DNA of 64,000 bases, from positions 1 through 64,000 of the forward strand of contig JAAZVZ010000005.1 of assembly GCA_018623155.1 (NCBI GenBank), given 5' to 3'. Origin of the DNA: Glaciecola sp. (lineage in GTDB: Bacteria; Pseudomonadota; Gammaproteobacteria; Enterobacterales; Alteromonadaceae). Of the stretch, positions 8,873 to 18,886 are shown in pieces; position 1 is the stretch's first letter; each line of letters starts with the position of its first letter. The position numbers and the translations under genes were made by a program. The notes under the pieces were generated by a model that was not told where the DNA came from, did no database searches, and saw only the letters and a program-made list of their open reading frames with translations.

Positions 8873-9499
8873 TTACTCGCCGTCAGCTTCACCTTCTGCT
8901 TCAGCAGCAGCAGCGCCTTTAGCAGCTTTTACAGTAACTACTGCAAGGTCGTGTGATTCACCTTTTGCCAGTTCAACAGACTCAACTCCATTAGGAAGTT
9001 TAACGTCAGATAAATGCAATGTTTGGCCAAGAGCTACTTCAGTTAGATCAACTTCGATGAACTCAGGTAAATCCGCTGGCAAACATAGTACTTCGATTTC
9101 AGCTACGTGGTGCTCAGCATGACCGCCTTGCAATTTAATAGCTGGAGCAGTGTCTTCATTAATGAAGTGCACAGGTACTTGTGTATGTACTTTCTTAGAT
9201 GCATCAACGCGTAAAAAATCAACGTGCATGATCTTTGGCTTATACGGGTGGCGTTGCATATCTTTTACAAGAGCTTCTACACTTTCACCGCCAATATTAA
9301 GGGTTAATACGTGTGAGTAGAATGCTTCAAATTCTGATGCTTGGATCAGTTTATTGTGAGCAAGAGTCAAAGATACAGGCTCTTTATCAGCGCCGTATAA
9401 GATGGCTGGAACTTTGTCTTCACGACGTAGGCGGCGGCTCGCACCTTTCCCTAAGTCGTTACGGACTTCAGCATCTAAGTTAAAAATAGCTTCAGACAT
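8873..9499 (-). CDS. rplY: 50S ribosomal protein L25, long (CTC) form
   Basis: The 208-residue protein has an N-terminal 5S rRNA-binding L25 domain (residues 1-90) and a C-terminal TL5/CTC beta domain. It ends in an Ala/Glu/Gly-rich acidic tail. E. coli has only the short 94-residue form, whereas many other gammaproteobacteria have this long form. The ATG at 9499 has GGAG nine bases upstream; an upstream in-frame TTG at 9511 is less likely. A 9-bp hairpin precedes the gene, and a good promoter lies further up, so rplY-pth-ychF is probably one transcription unit. Confidence 0.95.
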   Translation of the reverse strand: MSEAIFNLDAEVRNDLGKGASRRLRREDKVPAILYGADKEPVSLTLAHNKLIQASEFEAFYSHVLTLNIGGESVEALVKDMQRHPYKPKIMHVDFLRVDASKKVHTQVPVHFINEDTAPAIKLQGGHAEHHVAEIEVLCLPADLPEFIEVDLTEVALGQTLHLSDVKLPNGVESVELAKGESHDLAVVTVKAAKGAAAAEAEGEADGE

Positions 9500-9527
9500 G
9501 ATAGTCTCCAATTAAATAATTAATGTT

Positions 9528-9552
9528 GTTAATCTTTGCGACCAAGATTAAC
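9528..9552 (-). promoter_or_regulatory. Hairpin in the rplY mRNA leader
   Basis: On the minus strand GTTAATCTT and AAGATTAAC form a perfect 9-bp stem around a 7-nt loop, 29 nt upstream of the rplY ATG. It lacks a T-run, so it is not a terminator. Autogenous control of rplY by L25 is known in E. coli, so this is a candidate operator. The link is inferred from position. Confidence 0.4.
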
Positions 9553-9609
9553 CCTTACGTGTAATCAAACTAACTAGATACACGCTTAACCTCAATTTGA
9601 GGGCGACGA

Positions 9610-9638
9610 AGTTTATCATTTGTAATGCCATGCGACAA
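9610..9638 (-). promoter_or_regulatory. Predicted rplY promoter
   Basis: On the minus strand TTGTCG (9638-9633) and TAAACT (9615-9610) are 17 bp apart, with TG one base before the -10 element (extended -10). It is placed just after the prs terminator and gives a leader of about 100 nt before the rplY start codon. Confidence 0.5.
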
Positions 9639-9660
9639 GTTAAAAGCATTGAACAAATAA

Positions 9661-9685
9661 AAAAGGTAGCTTATCGCTACCTTTT
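9661..9685 (-). terminator. Terminator between prs and rplY
   Basis: AAAAGGTAGC and GCTACCTTTT form a 10-bp stem around a short loop, with T-runs on both strands. It lies 31 bp beyond the prs stop and would end the lolB-ispE-tRNA-prs transcript. Confidence 0.8.
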
Positions 9686-9715
9686 ATAAAGTAATTCCTA
9701 TTATGAAGTCAGTCA

Positions 9716-10663
9716 TTAATACTCGAACATGGCACTGATTGACTCTTCATTGGAAATACGACGAATGGTTTCTGCTAGCATGTCTGACAGGGTAAGCTGT
9801 TTCACTTTTGAAACCTTTTGCATTTTATCGCACAAAGGAATCGAGTCTGTAACGATTATTTCATCAATAACCGATGCTTCAAGGTTTTCAGGTGCTCGAC
9901 CAGAAAAGACCGCATGGGTGGCATAAGCATATACATTTCGCGCACCGTGTTCCTTTAATGCCTCAGCCGCTTTGGCCAAAGTACCACCTGTATCAATCAT
10001 ATCATCAACAATGATACAGTCTCTGCCTTTTACGTCACCGATAATGTTCATGACTTTTGCAACGTTCGCTTTGGGGCGTCGCTTATCAATGATGGCTAAA
10101 TCAATATCGTCTAGTAATTTTGCTGTTGCACGAGCACGGACTACACCACCGATGTCAGGTGATACAACGACGGGATCATGAAAATCACGTTCGCGCATAT
10201 CAGCCAACAAAATGGGAGTGCCAAAAGCATTGTCCACTGGCACATCAAAAAATCCTTGGATTTGTTCTGCATGTAAATCAATGGTTAACACGCGGTCTAC
10301 GCCAACGTTGGATAAAAAATCAGCAACGACTTTGGCTGTAATGGGTACCCGTGCAGAGCGTACACGACGGTCTTGACGCGCATAGCCAAAGTAAGGAATG
10401 ACTGCGGTAATACGGCCCGCAGATGCACGACGCAAAGCATCGATCATTACGATCAATTCCATTAGATTATCATTGGTAGGGGCGCAAGTAGATTGGATAA
10501 TGAAGACGTCGGCACCACGAACATTGTCATGGATTTCTACCGAAATTTCACCATCGCTGAAACGACTGACGGTTGCGTTTCCTAATTTTGTGTAAAGTCT
10601 TTCGGCAACTTTACAGGCGAGTTCAGGAACGGCATTACCGGCAAATATTTTCATGTCTGACAC
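9716..10663 (-). CDS. prs: Ribose-phosphate pyrophosphokinase
   Basis: PRPP synthetase makes the ribose donor for nucleotides, His and Trp. The 315-residue protein shows [13 protein letters not shown] near 102-114 (ATP-binding flexible loop area), [11 protein letters not shown] near 128-138 (catalytic His) and [10 protein letters not shown] near 218-227 (PRPP loop). The start is a GTG at 10663 encoding the Met of MSDMKIFAG. The next ATG, three codons on, is an alternative. A tRNA-Gln gene and ispE lie immediately upstream. Confidence 0.97.
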   Translation of the reverse strand: MSDMKIFAGNAVPELACKVAERLYTKLGNATVSRFSDGEISVEIHDNVRGADVFIIQSTCAPTNDNLMELIVMIDALRRASAGRITAVIPYFGYARQDRRVRSARVPITAKVVADFLSNVGVDRVLTIDLHAEQIQGFFDVPVDNAFGTPILLADMRERDFHDPVVVSPDIGGVVRARATAKLLDDIDLAIIDKRRPKANVAKVMNIIGDVKGRDCIIVDDMIDTGGTLAKAAEALKEHGARNVYAYATHAVFSGRAPENLEASVIDEIIVTDSIPLCDKMQKVSKVKQLTLSDMLAETIRRISNEESISAMFEY

Positions 10664-10707
10664 AGGTGTTTCCTCAGTGCGGTCACTTAATCAAATTGTC
10701 AAAAAGT

Positions 10708-10783
10708 TGGCTGGGGTAGCAGGACTCGAACCTACGAATGGCGGGATCAAAACCCGCTGCCTTACCAACTTGGCTATACCCCA
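10708..10783 (-). tRNA. tRNA-Gln (UUG), copy 3
   Basis: This is a 76-nt tRNA identical to the two copies in the Met-Leu-Gln-Gln cluster, with anticodon TTG and encoded CCA. It lies 4 bp after the ispE stop codon and 44 bp before the prs start, so it must be processed from a mixed mRNA/tRNA transcript. A tRNA-Gln between ispE and prs is also seen in other gammaproteobacteria such as Pseudomonas. Confidence 0.97.
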
Positions 10784-10787
10784 GTGG

Positions 10788-11699
10788 TTATTCCGTGTCT
10801 TGTGATGCAAATAGCGTTTTTAGTTGACTGTGCAAGGGTGATTCACTAACGCCCTTAGCAATAAATGCATGAGTATTATTATCGACTATTTGCTGTTTAC
10901 GCAATTCTTGCAAAGCATGCAAAGCTTCATCGTCCGTGTCAAACATTGCAAATACGCATGCGCCCGTACCTGTCAATCTCGACGGTGCGTAGTGTAACAA
11001 GTGCTGTAATAAATTTGCAACCTTAGGATACAGGTTTACGACTAATTCCTGACAATCATTTTGTGTCTGAGTAAAGTCATAATCTTGCCAATTCATTATC
11101 GGCGTATTTCTGGGTAAATCCGGGTGCTTGAAAATGGCAGCTGTCGAAATATGTTCTTCAGGGTGGATCACCAAAAATGTATTGTTGTCCTGCGGTGCTC
11201 GTGCAAACTCTTCGCCAACGCCACTGGCAAAACAGGTTATCCCGTTCACAAATACAGGTACATCAGCGCCTAATTGCAAACCTAGATCGGCTAATTCAAT
11301 TGGATTTAACCCAAGGTTGAGTAGTTTATTAAGCACCACAAGTGTTGTGGCGGCATTTGATGACCCGCCTCCAATACCCCCGCCCATAGGGAGTTTTTTG
11401 TCCAGCGCAATGTTTACCCCAAAATGATTTCCAGTCGTTTGGTGCAAAAGTTGGACGGCTTTCACAATCAAATTATCCTCATCTGCAACGCCATGTATTG
11501 GGGTGAGTAAATTAATTTCGTTGTCGGAAGCAGGAGAGAAGCACAACGTATCACCATAGTCCAACATTTGGAATAAGGTTTGTAATTCGTGATAGCCATC
11601 TTCTCGTTGCCCAGTGATGTGTAAAAAAAGATTCAATTTTGCTGGAGAGGCCCACTTAACATGAGAAAAAGCATCTAAAAAATCAATTTGATTGTACAT
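10788..11699 (-). CDS. ispE: 4-diphosphocytidyl-2-C-methyl-D-erythritol kinase
   Basis: IspE is the GHMP kinase of the MEP isoprenoid pathway. The 303-residue protein carries the substrate lysine in SPAKLNLFL (Lys21), the ATP-binding glycine/serine loop PMGGGIGGGSSNAA at residues 104-117, and GADVPVF near 151. It is slightly longer than the E. coli protein because of about ten extra N-terminal residues. The ATG directly follows the lolB stop codon with no gap, which indicates translational coupling. Confidence 0.95.
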   Translation of the reverse strand: MYNQIDFLDAFSHVKWASPAKLNLFLHITGQREDGYHELQTLFQMLDYGDTLCFSPASDNEINLLTPIHGVADEDNLIVKAVQLLHQTTGNHFGVNIALDKKLPMGGGIGGGSSNAATTLVVLNKLLNLGLNPIELADLGLQLGADVPVFVNGITCFASGVGEEFARAPQDNNTFLVIHPEEHISTAAIFKHPDLPRNTPIMNWQDYDFTQTQNDCQELVVNLYPKVANLLQHLLHYAPSRLTGTGACVFAMFDTDDEALHALQELRKQQIVDNNTHAFIAKGVSESPLHSQLKTLFASQDTE

Positions 11700-12302
11700 T
11701 TATAACCAACCTGAGACTTTGAGTTTGAAGGTTTGTTGACCAGTTTTTAGCGTGATCTGGTGCGGTAATGACAATTTATTCACTTTACGATAATCAGAAT
11801 AAATAACACGAGTTTCCGTTGGGCAGGATGGCTGCATATTAACTGTACATGCAGGAATAAAATCTTTAATTAAGCCGTCTGTATATTTGATTATCTCACC
11901 ATCTTTATCTGTCACGTCTGCTATTAGCCAATGGTTGAGACGATCGATGGGGAGTTGCCAACCAGTCAATTTGACGATTAATTCCTCTGGCATACTTGCT
12001 TGATATGTTTGTCCATCGGTTGTCAGCCTCATGCCGGATTCATTGCGTGATGCGGATAAGACATTTATCCCAAGGCTAGTCGTGATAAAAGTCTGATAAT
12101 TTTCATTATTACGTTGCCAAAAGAAGTTGACGGCTTGTCTTTCTGTTGGAGTAATCACTGCGAGCTTGCCACGCATTTGCCATTGCGTAAGTTCTGATGA
12201 TTTTTGTGCATTACTTAGCGGTAAAGATTTGGGTAGAGTGGAACATCCACTAAACCAAAGGCAACAAAACACAATCCATAGTCGTAAACTGCTTTTATTC
12301 AT
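11700..12302 (-). CDS. lolB: Outer-membrane lipoprotein receptor LolB
   Basis: LolB takes lipoproteins from LolA and inserts them in the outer membrane. From the ATG at 12302 the 200-residue product has a lipoprotein signal MNKSSLRLWIVFCCLWFSGC with lipidated Cys20. The mature part begins S-T-L and contains WQMRGKLAVITPTERQAVNFFWQR, the LolB signature near residues 40-63. An in-frame TTG at 12320 would add six residues and is less likely. Position before ispE and divergent from hemA is conserved in the group. Overall sequence is diverged, as usual for LolB. Confidence 0.9.
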   Translation of the reverse strand: MNKSSLRLWIVFCCLWFSGCSTLPKSLPLSNAQKSSELTQWQMRGKLAVITPTERQAVNFFWQRNNENYQTFITTSLGINVLSASRNESGMRLTTDGQTYQASMPEELIVKLTGWQLPIDRLNHWLIADVTDKDGEIIKYTDGLIKDFIPACTVNMQPSCPTETRVIYSDYRKVNKLSLPHQITLKTGQQTFKLKVSGWL

Positions 12303-12349
12303 AAGGGGTTTTTCGTACAATGCTCGCCGTAATAAAGAGTAGGATAACC

Positions 12350-13627
12350 ATGACCATCATTGCCTTTGGCATCAATCACGAAACGGCCCCCGTGGCACTC
12401 AGGGAGCAAGTGGCGTTTACGCCTGATGCAGTTACCCGAGCGTTTTCGAGTTTGCAAGATGTCGATGGCATCACTAGTTCTGTTGTTTTATCTACCTGCA
12501 ATCGTACCGAAATCTATGCCCAATGTACAAAAGAAGATCCAGAAGTTTTATTAGAATGGCTGGGGCGATTTCATAATATTGACTTAGATACACTTGCAAA
12601 TCATTCGTACACACATATTAATGAAGCCGCTTTAAATCACATTATGCGAGTTGCTAGTGGTCTCGATTCACTGATTCTAGGTGAGCCGCAGATATTAGGG
12701 CAAGTTAAGCAGGCGGTGTTAGATGCCAAACATCACGATGCGTTGACCAATCAATTTCGCAAAGTATTCGATTACACGTTCCAAGTGGCCAAAAAAGTCC
12801 GCACCGAAACAGAAATTGGTGCAAACGCCGTTTCGGTTGCATTTGCTGCGGTGCAATTAGCCAAACAGATATTCTCTAATCTCGAGCGTTCCAAAGTACT
12901 ATTGGTTGGTGCGGGAGAAACGATTGAATTAGTTGCGAAACATTTACATGACCAAGGTGCTCAACACATCAGCGTCGCCAATCGAACCTTATCCAAGGCA
13001 CAAAGCATTGCATCGGCTTTTTCTGGTGAAGCGCTCACGTTAAGTCAATTACCATCGCACTTAGCACAAGCGGATATTATTATTAGCTCAACGGCTTCAC
13101 AATTGCCTATTATCGGGAAGGGTACGGTTGAACATGCTTTGGCACAACGCAGACATCGTCCTATGTTATTTGTGGATATTGCAGTACCTCGAGACATTGA
13201 AGCGGAAGTGTCTGAGATTGATGAAGCATACTTATACACTGTTGATGATTTGCAACAAATCGTTCAAGAAAACTTAGCTAATCGCGAACAAGCCGCTAAG
13301 GCTGCACAATCTCTAATCAGTTCGCAGATCACCGAATTTGCCAAATGGCAAGTCGCACAAGAATCTGTTGATGTTGTTAAAACATTTCGCGAAAAAAATA
13401 TAGAAATCCGTGATAAACTGCTGGCCAAAGCTAAACAACAAATTTCAGATGGGGCAGACGTTGAGTTTGTCTTAGACGAATTCGCATACAAGCTCACCAA
13501 TCAACTTGCGCATGGTCCAACCAAAGTCCTGGGCCAACTCAGTGCTGAAGGTAACAATACATTATTAGCTCAAGTGAGTGAGGCCATGGGACTTAATGTG
13601 GCAGTAAACAAAGAAGGTAACGAATAA
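12350..13627 (+). CDS. hemA: Glutamyl-tRNA reductase
   Basis: The first enzyme of C5-pathway tetrapyrrole synthesis reduces Glu-tRNA to glutamate-1-semialdehyde. The 425-residue protein has the catalytic Cys50 in [10 protein letters not shown], the NADPH-binding loop [14 protein letters not shown] near residues 189-202, and the C-terminal dimerisation helix region. The ATG at 12350 gives the canonical [14 protein letters not shown] start; the in-frame ATG at 12320 would add ten unrelated residues. It is divergent from lolB with 47 bp between starts, and is followed after 2 bp by prfA. Confidence 0.97.
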   Translation: MTIIAFGINHETAPVALREQVAFTPDAVTRAFSSLQDVDGITSSVVLSTCNRTEIYAQCTKEDPEVLLEWLGRFHNIDLDTLANHSYTHINEAALNHIMRVASGLDSLILGEPQILGQVKQAVLDAKHHDALTNQFRKVFDYTFQVAKKVRTETEIGANAVSVAFAAVQLAKQIFSNLERSKVLLVGAGETIELVAKHLHDQGAQHISVANRTLSKAQSIASAFSGEALTLSQLPSHLAQADIIISSTASQLPIIGKGTVEHALAQRRHRPMLFVDIAVPRDIEAEVSEIDEAYLYTVDDLQQIVQENLANREQAAKAAQSLISSQITEFAKWQVAQESVDVVKTFREKNIEIRDKLLAKAKQQISDGADVEFVLDEFAYKLTNQLAHGPTKVLGQLSAEGNNTLLAQVSEAMGLNVAVNKEGNE

Positions 13628-13629
13628 AC

Positions 13630-14715
13630 ATGAAAGCATCGGTCGTGCATAAGCTCGAAAATTTGGTTGAACGGTTTGCTGAAGTTCAGGCATTGTTAAG
13701 CGATCCTGACGTGATTGGCAATCAAGACAAATTCAGAGCGTTATCAAGAGAGTTTTCTCAATTGGAAGATGTGGTTAAACATTTTAATGATTATCAAACC
13801 GCTTGCGATGATCTAGCAATGGCTAATGAAATGTTGAGCGAAGATGATGCTGATATGCGTGAAATGGCACAAGAAGAACTCAAAACCGCCAAAGCGACGA
13901 TTACTGAGCTCGAACAATCTTTACAAGTGCTGTTATTACCGCGCGATCCACAAGATGATTGCAATTGTTTCTTAGAAGTTCGTGCTGGTGCAGGCGGTGA
14001 TGAGGCTGCTATTTTTGCCGGAGACCTATTCCGGATGTATTCTCGATACGCTGAAACCAAGGGCTGGCGAGTTGAGTTGATTTCTGCCAATGAAGGTGAG
14101 CATGGTGGCTATAAAGAAGTTATTGTCAATGTCATTGGCGAGGGTGCCTATGGTGTGCTCAAATTTGAATCAGGTGGGCATCGAGTACAACGTGTGCCAG
14201 AAACGGAAAGCCAGGGGCGTATTCATACCTCGGCTTGTACGGTAGCTGTCTTAGCTGAGTTACCAGAGTCTCAAGCGATTGAAATTAATCCAGCAGACTT
14301 GCGAGTGGATACGTTCCGAGCGTCAGGAGCGGGTGGTCAGCACGTTAACAAGACTGATTCGGCGATTCGTTTAACCCATATCCCCACCGGTTTAGTGGTT
14401 GAATGTCAAGATGAGCGTTCTCAACACAAAAATCGCGCAAAAGCGATGTCTGTTTTACAATCACGCTTAAATAATATTGAACAAGAAAAACGCGCAGCAG
14501 AAGAAGCCTCAACGCGCAAAAGCTTGGTTGGGTCAGGAGATCGTTCTGAGCGGATTCGTACTTACAACTATCCACAAGGTCGAGTGACGGATCACCGTAT
14601 CAATCTGACCCTATATAAATTGGATGAAGTCATTGCTGGCGATGTAGATGCTTTACTCGAACCTATCCGACAAGAACATCAAGCCGATCAGCTTGCAGCA
14701 TTAGCAGAAGACTAG
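13630..14715 (+). CDS. prfA: Peptide chain release factor 1
   Basis: RF1 terminates translation at UAA and UAG. The 361-residue protein carries the GGQ motif in GAGGQHVN near residue 236, which is the substrate of the downstream methylase PrmC. The codon-recognition loop near residue 188 reads [14 protein letters not shown], containing the PET variant of the P-x-T motif. It starts 2 bp after hemA and its stop overlaps the GTG of prmC by one base. Confidence 0.97.
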   Translation: MKASVVHKLENLVERFAEVQALLSDPDVIGNQDKFRALSREFSQLEDVVKHFNDYQTACDDLAMANEMLSEDDADMREMAQEELKTAKATITELEQSLQVLLLPRDPQDDCNCFLEVRAGAGGDEAAIFAGDLFRMYSRYAETKGWRVELISANEGEHGGYKEVIVNVIGEGAYGVLKFESGGHRVQRVPETESQGRIHTSACTVAVLAELPESQAIEINPADLRVDTFRASGAGGQHVNKTDSAIRLTHIPTGLVVECQDERSQHKNRAKAMSVLQSRLNNIEQEKRAAEEASTRKSLVGSGDRSERIRTYNYPQGRVTDHRINLTLYKLDEVIAGDVDALLEPIRQEHQADQLAALAED

Positions 14716-15596
14716 TGCTTAGTTCTGGGCAAATCCAAGTCATATTAGCTGAAGCTGAAAGTGCTTTACTGAACGCCTTAGCAAATGTGCAAGGTCCCAA
14801 TGTGGTATATGGTAAATCCGACGCGCGGATAGATAGCATGCGTTTGATTGAACACATTAGTGACATCTCTGCCACTCAACAACGCGCGTTTCCAGAACAA
14901 CATTTAAGCGACGCTCAAGTCATACAACTCAATCATATGTTGTTAAGACGCATGCACGGTGAACCTATTGCTTATATTATTGGTGAACAAGGGTTTTACG
15001 ACAGTATTTTTGCAGTTGCCCCTTGTACCTTAATTCCACGACCTGAAACAGAAATGTTGGTTGATTTGTCTTTACAAAAAATAACCAACATAACCCGACC
15101 TCATATTCTTGATTTAGGTACAGGCACTGGCGCCATTGGTCTATCAATAGCAAAAGCTGCTCCGCATTCAGAAGTTGTTTGTGTTGACTATGTAGAAGAT
15201 GCGGTAGCCCTCGCAAAACAAAATAAACAAGCGTTGAATGTCAACAATGCCGAGGTTTTTAAGAGTAATTGGTTCAATGATATTAATCAAAAATTCCACA
15301 TTATATGCAGTAATCCACCTTATGTTGAACCCAATAGCCCTTACTTACAAAAAGGCGATATACGATTTGAGCCTCAATCTGCTTTGACGTCACCAGAGAA
15401 TGGTCTTGCAGATATCAGTTTAATCGTTCAGTCTGCTCCTCAATACTTATATTCTGAAGGGTGGTTAATACTTGAACACGGTTTTGCGCAGGGCAGTGCT
15501 ATCCAGGCTTTATTTGCTTGCGCTGGGTTTACAGATATCCAAACCCTGTGCGATTATGCACAACAACCTCGAATCACTCTAGGTCGTATGTCTTAG
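14715..15596 (+). CDS. prmC: Release factor glutamine methyltransferase PrmC
   Basis: PrmC methylates the Gln of the GGQ motif in RF1 and RF2. The 293-residue protein has the SAM-binding motif ILDLGTGTGAIGLSIA near residues 131-146 and the catalytic NPPYV near 199-203. The start is a GTG overlapping the prfA stop codon, which implies translational coupling. The N-terminal helical domain is about 15 residues longer than in E. coli. Confidence 0.95.
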   Translation: MLSSGQIQVILAEAESALLNALANVQGPNVVYGKSDARIDSMRLIEHISDISATQQRAFPEQHLSDAQVIQLNHMLLRRMHGEPIAYIIGEQGFYDSIFAVAPCTLIPRPETEMLVDLSLQKITNITRPHILDLGTGTGAIGLSIAKAAPHSEVVCVDYVEDAVALAKQNKQALNVNNAEVFKSNWFNDINQKFHIICSNPPYVEPNSPYLQKGDIRFEPQSALTSPENGLADISLIVQSAPQYLYSEGWLILEHGFAQGSAIQALFACAGFTDIQTLCDYAQQPRITLGRMS

Positions 15597-15661
15597 TGTT
15601 TTGATGTTTTCACACTCTGAAGAACGAGTAAAAATAATAAAAAAGTAATAAGGAAAATATT

Positions 15662-16033
15662 ATGTATATGATGTTTAAGCACATGCACTATTTAGTGGTG
15701 AGCTTGTCGGCGATTGTCTTAACTGTACAATTTGTTGCGCACTACTTTGATTTGGCAGTAAAAGACAAAAAATGGCTTAAAATTGTGCCTCACATTTTGT
15801 ATACCTTGATTCTTCTCACTGCGCTTGGACTTCTTGGCACGTTAAAATTAAATCCATTTGAGCATACTTGGGTCATGCATAAAATTTTGGGGTTTGTGTG
15901 TTATGTTGCTTTAGGCGCATTGGCCTACAAATACGCCCGCAATAACGGGATGCGAATTCTTGGGTATATTGGTGCAATCGCATGGTTATTAATAACGGTC
16001 AATATTGCAATTACTAAAACACCATTATTTTAA
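15662..16033 (+). CDS. SirB2 family membrane protein
   Basis: The 123-residue protein has four hydrophobic segments and matches the SirB2 (YchQ) family: the N-terminal MHYLVVSLSAIVL and the central PHILYTLILLTALGLL stretches are typical. The function of SirB2 is not established despite its name (Salmonella invasion regulator). The order prmC-sirB2-kdsA matches E. coli except that the sirB1 gene between sirB2 and kdsA is absent. Two ATGs a few codons downstream (residues 3 and 4) are alternative starts. TAAGGAAA precedes the chosen start. Confidence 0.85.
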   Translation: MYMMFKHMHYLVVSLSAIVLTVQFVAHYFDLAVKDKKWLKIVPHILYTLILLTALGLLGTLKLNPFEHTWVMHKILGFVCYVALGALAYKYARNNGMRILGYIGAIAWLLITVNIAITKTPLF

Positions 16034-16891
<858 letters not shown>

Positions 16892-16906
16892 TATTTGTCT
16901 TGTATC

Positions 16907-17854
16907 ATGAAAAGATTGCCACCACTTAATGCTTTACGAGTGTTTTGCGTTGCTGCGAAACACCTGAGTTTTACTCAGGCTTCACTTGAACTTTTCGTGA
17001 CACAAGCTGCGGTGAGTCATCAAATAAAATTATTAGAAGAGCATCTTGGACTCAAATTATTTACGCGACGTAATCGAAATTTGTTTTTGACAGAGGAAGG
17101 GCAAGCTTATTATCACGACATTAAGGATATATTTGCGCACGTGACAGACGCTACCGAGAAATTGCTCGCGCGTGGTGCAAAAGGGGCTATTACGATTGCT
17201 TCTCCGCCAAGTTTTGCTAGTACATGGTTGGTGCCGCGTTTGAGTCTGTTCAGTCAGGCGTATCCAGATATTGATGTGCGACTCAAAGCAGTGGATTTTG
17301 ATGATGGTTATCTGACAGATGATATGGATGTGGCCATCTATTATGGGCGAGGGCGCTGGTCAGGGGTGTTGGCGGATAAGCTCCATGATGAATTCATTAC
17401 GCCTGTGTGTTCGCCAATCTTGTTAGAAAACGAGCCACGTCTTCATTCAGTAACCGAGTTGGATAAGCATACATTATTGCACGATGAATCTCGCAATGGC
17501 TGGCGTAATTGGCTACGACACTATGGCTTAACTCATATTAATGTGAACCAAGGTCCTGTCTTTAGCCACTCTATGTATGTCCTTCAAGCAGCCTCATTAG
17601 GGCAAGGAGTGGCATTAGCCAATACGGTTTTAGCAAAACCCGAATTAGAATCAGGGCGCTTGGTTTGCCCATTTCCACAAAAAATAGCAGCGAAAGAAGC
17701 TTTTTATTTGGTGGCTGACAAACTGCATTATGAATCAGAAAAAGTGACTGCTTTTCGCGAGTGGATGCTGGAACTGGTTAAACAAGAGAGTGCTGTTCCC
17801 AAACGAGATAACACACCATCAAACTGTATTGATGGAGCTTCAGAGCATGTTTGA
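16907..17854 (+). CDS. LysR-family transcriptional regulator, GcvA-like
   Basis: The 315-residue protein has an N-terminal winged helix-turn-helix (LPPLNALRVFCVAAKHLSFT with the recognition helix near residues 30-45, VTQAAVSHQIKLLE). A LysR substrate-binding domain follows from about residue 90. The N-terminus and overall pattern resemble GcvA, activator of the glycine cleavage operon. The DUF423 and rlmM genes downstream match the E. coli gcvA-ygdD-rlmM neighbourhood, which supports the GcvA assignment. The ATG at 16907 is preferred over an in-frame TTG at 16895. The C-terminal 20 residues extend over the start of the next gene. Confidence 0.88.
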   Translation: MKRLPPLNALRVFCVAAKHLSFTQASLELFVTQAAVSHQIKLLEEHLGLKLFTRRNRNLFLTEEGQAYYHDIKDIFAHVTDATEKLLARGAKGAITIASPPSFASTWLVPRLSLFSQAYPDIDVRLKAVDFDDGYLTDDMDVAIYYGRGRWSGVLADKLHDEFITPVCSPILLENEPRLHSVTELDKHTLLHDESRNGWRNWLRHYGLTHINVNQGPVFSHSMYVLQAASLGQGVALANTVLAKPELESGRLVCPFPQKIAAKEAFYLVADKLHYESEKVTAFREWMLELVKQESAVPKRDNTPSNCIDGASEHV

Positions 17855-18482
17855 TCTCAATGTGAAACGGTCCGAAACGAATCATCATTTGGTGTTAGCA
17901 CATGGTGCAGGTGCTGGCATTCGTCATGAATTTATGCAGACCGTTCAAGGATTATTGAGTGAACGGGGAATTAATACTTGGACGTTTAATTTTGGCTATA
18001 TGCAAAAAGCTTATGCACAAGATAAAAAAGTCCCACCTACACGTTTGCCAAAATTAATTGAAGAATACACACAAGTTATGACTGAAATTCGACATCGTGA
18101 GCCCAATGCTCAGCTTTGGGTGGGAGGTAAGTCGATGGGCGGTCGAGTGGCTTGCCATGTTGCATCGCAGTTGGAATGGGTCAAAGGTGTGGCAGTATTA
18201 GGATATCCATTTCATCCGGTTGGAAAACCCCAAAACACTCGACTTGAAGTACTGCAAGAGATAAAACAACCGGTTTTGATTGCTCAGGGTGAACGAGACA
18301 CGTTTGGTAATGTGACCGAAATTGAATCATATTCATTACCGCCAAATATTAACGTGAATTATCTAAAAGATGGCGATCATAGTTTTAAACCACGACAAAA
18401 AAGTGGTTTGACACAGGTTGAACATATGCATACTGCAGCCCTTCAAATTGCTCAATTTATACAAGGCGATGAAAATGAATAG
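17847..18482 (+). CDS. Alpha/beta-fold hydrolase of the KANL3/Tex30 type
   Basis: The ATG at 17847 gives 211 residues; upstream in-frame starts exist but would overlap the LysR gene further. The sequence shows HGAGAG near residue 20-25 (oxyanion side), the nucleophile elbow GGKSMGGR near 88-95, an aspartate in AQGERDTFG near 147, and GDHSFKPR with the catalytic His near 170-177. These are the features of a small bacterial alpha/beta hydrolase related to KANL3/Tex30. Substrate is unknown. It overlaps the regulator by 8 bp and the DUF423 gene by 8 bp, so the genes are probably co-transcribed. Confidence 0.8.
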   Translation: MFDLNVKRSETNHHLVLAHGAGAGIRHEFMQTVQGLLSERGINTWTFNFGYMQKAYAQDKKVPPTRLPKLIEEYTQVMTEIRHREPNAQLWVGGKSMGGRVACHVASQLEWVKGVAVLGYPFHPVGKPQNTRLEVLQEIKQPVLIAQGERDTFGNVTEIESYSLPPNINVNYLKDGDHSFKPRQKSGLTQVEHMHTAALQIAQFIQGDENE

Positions 18483-18879
18483 GCTTGATCGTTTGTCTCA
18501 ATGTTTGACTGCATTTGCCGCGTTTGCTGGTTTCGTTTTTGTTGCTCTGAGTGCTTATGTTTCGCATCAAACAGAATTGAGTGACATGGCACAGCGAAGT
18601 ATTGATAATGCTTTGTTGATGCACATAGTACATGTTTTCGTTATTTTAATTGTCAGCCTATCGCATTTTGCTAGTCGTGCAACATTGACGGTTTTTGTTC
18701 AGCTGTTTGCTGGATTAGGGATTCTGTTATTTTCAGGCACAATATATGCCAAATACCTGTTTAATATCTTAATTTGGAGCAAATTTACCATGTTTGGGGG
18801 ACTTTCTTTGCTGATCTCATGGTTGCTTTTAATAATATACATTATCCGCACAATCCCTAATCAAAGAGACTCAATGTAA
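18475..18879 (+). CDS. DUF423 family inner-membrane protein (YgdD-like)
   Basis: From the ATG at 18475 the product has 134 residues and four hydrophobic segments. The pattern, including LSAYVSHQ in the first loop and LFAGLGILLFSGTIYA in the third segment, fits DUF423/YgdD. It is shorter in conserved glycines than some members. The function is unknown. The position between a GcvA-like regulator and rlmM is the same as ygdD in E. coli and supports the call. An in-frame ATG at 18469 is an alternative start. Confidence 0.75.
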   Translation: MNRLDRLSQCLTAFAAFAGFVFVALSAYVSHQTELSDMAQRSIDNALLMHIVHVFVILIVSLSHFASRATLTVFVQLFAGLGILLFSGTIYAKYLFNILIWSKFTMFGGLSLLISWLLLIIYIIRTIPNQRDSM

Positions 18880-18886
18880 GTACAGT

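Noticed and set aside
13045-13500. Minus-strand ORFs of 64 and 78 codons inside hemA
   Set aside because: They are antisense to a highly conserved gene, without ribosome binding sites or family matches.
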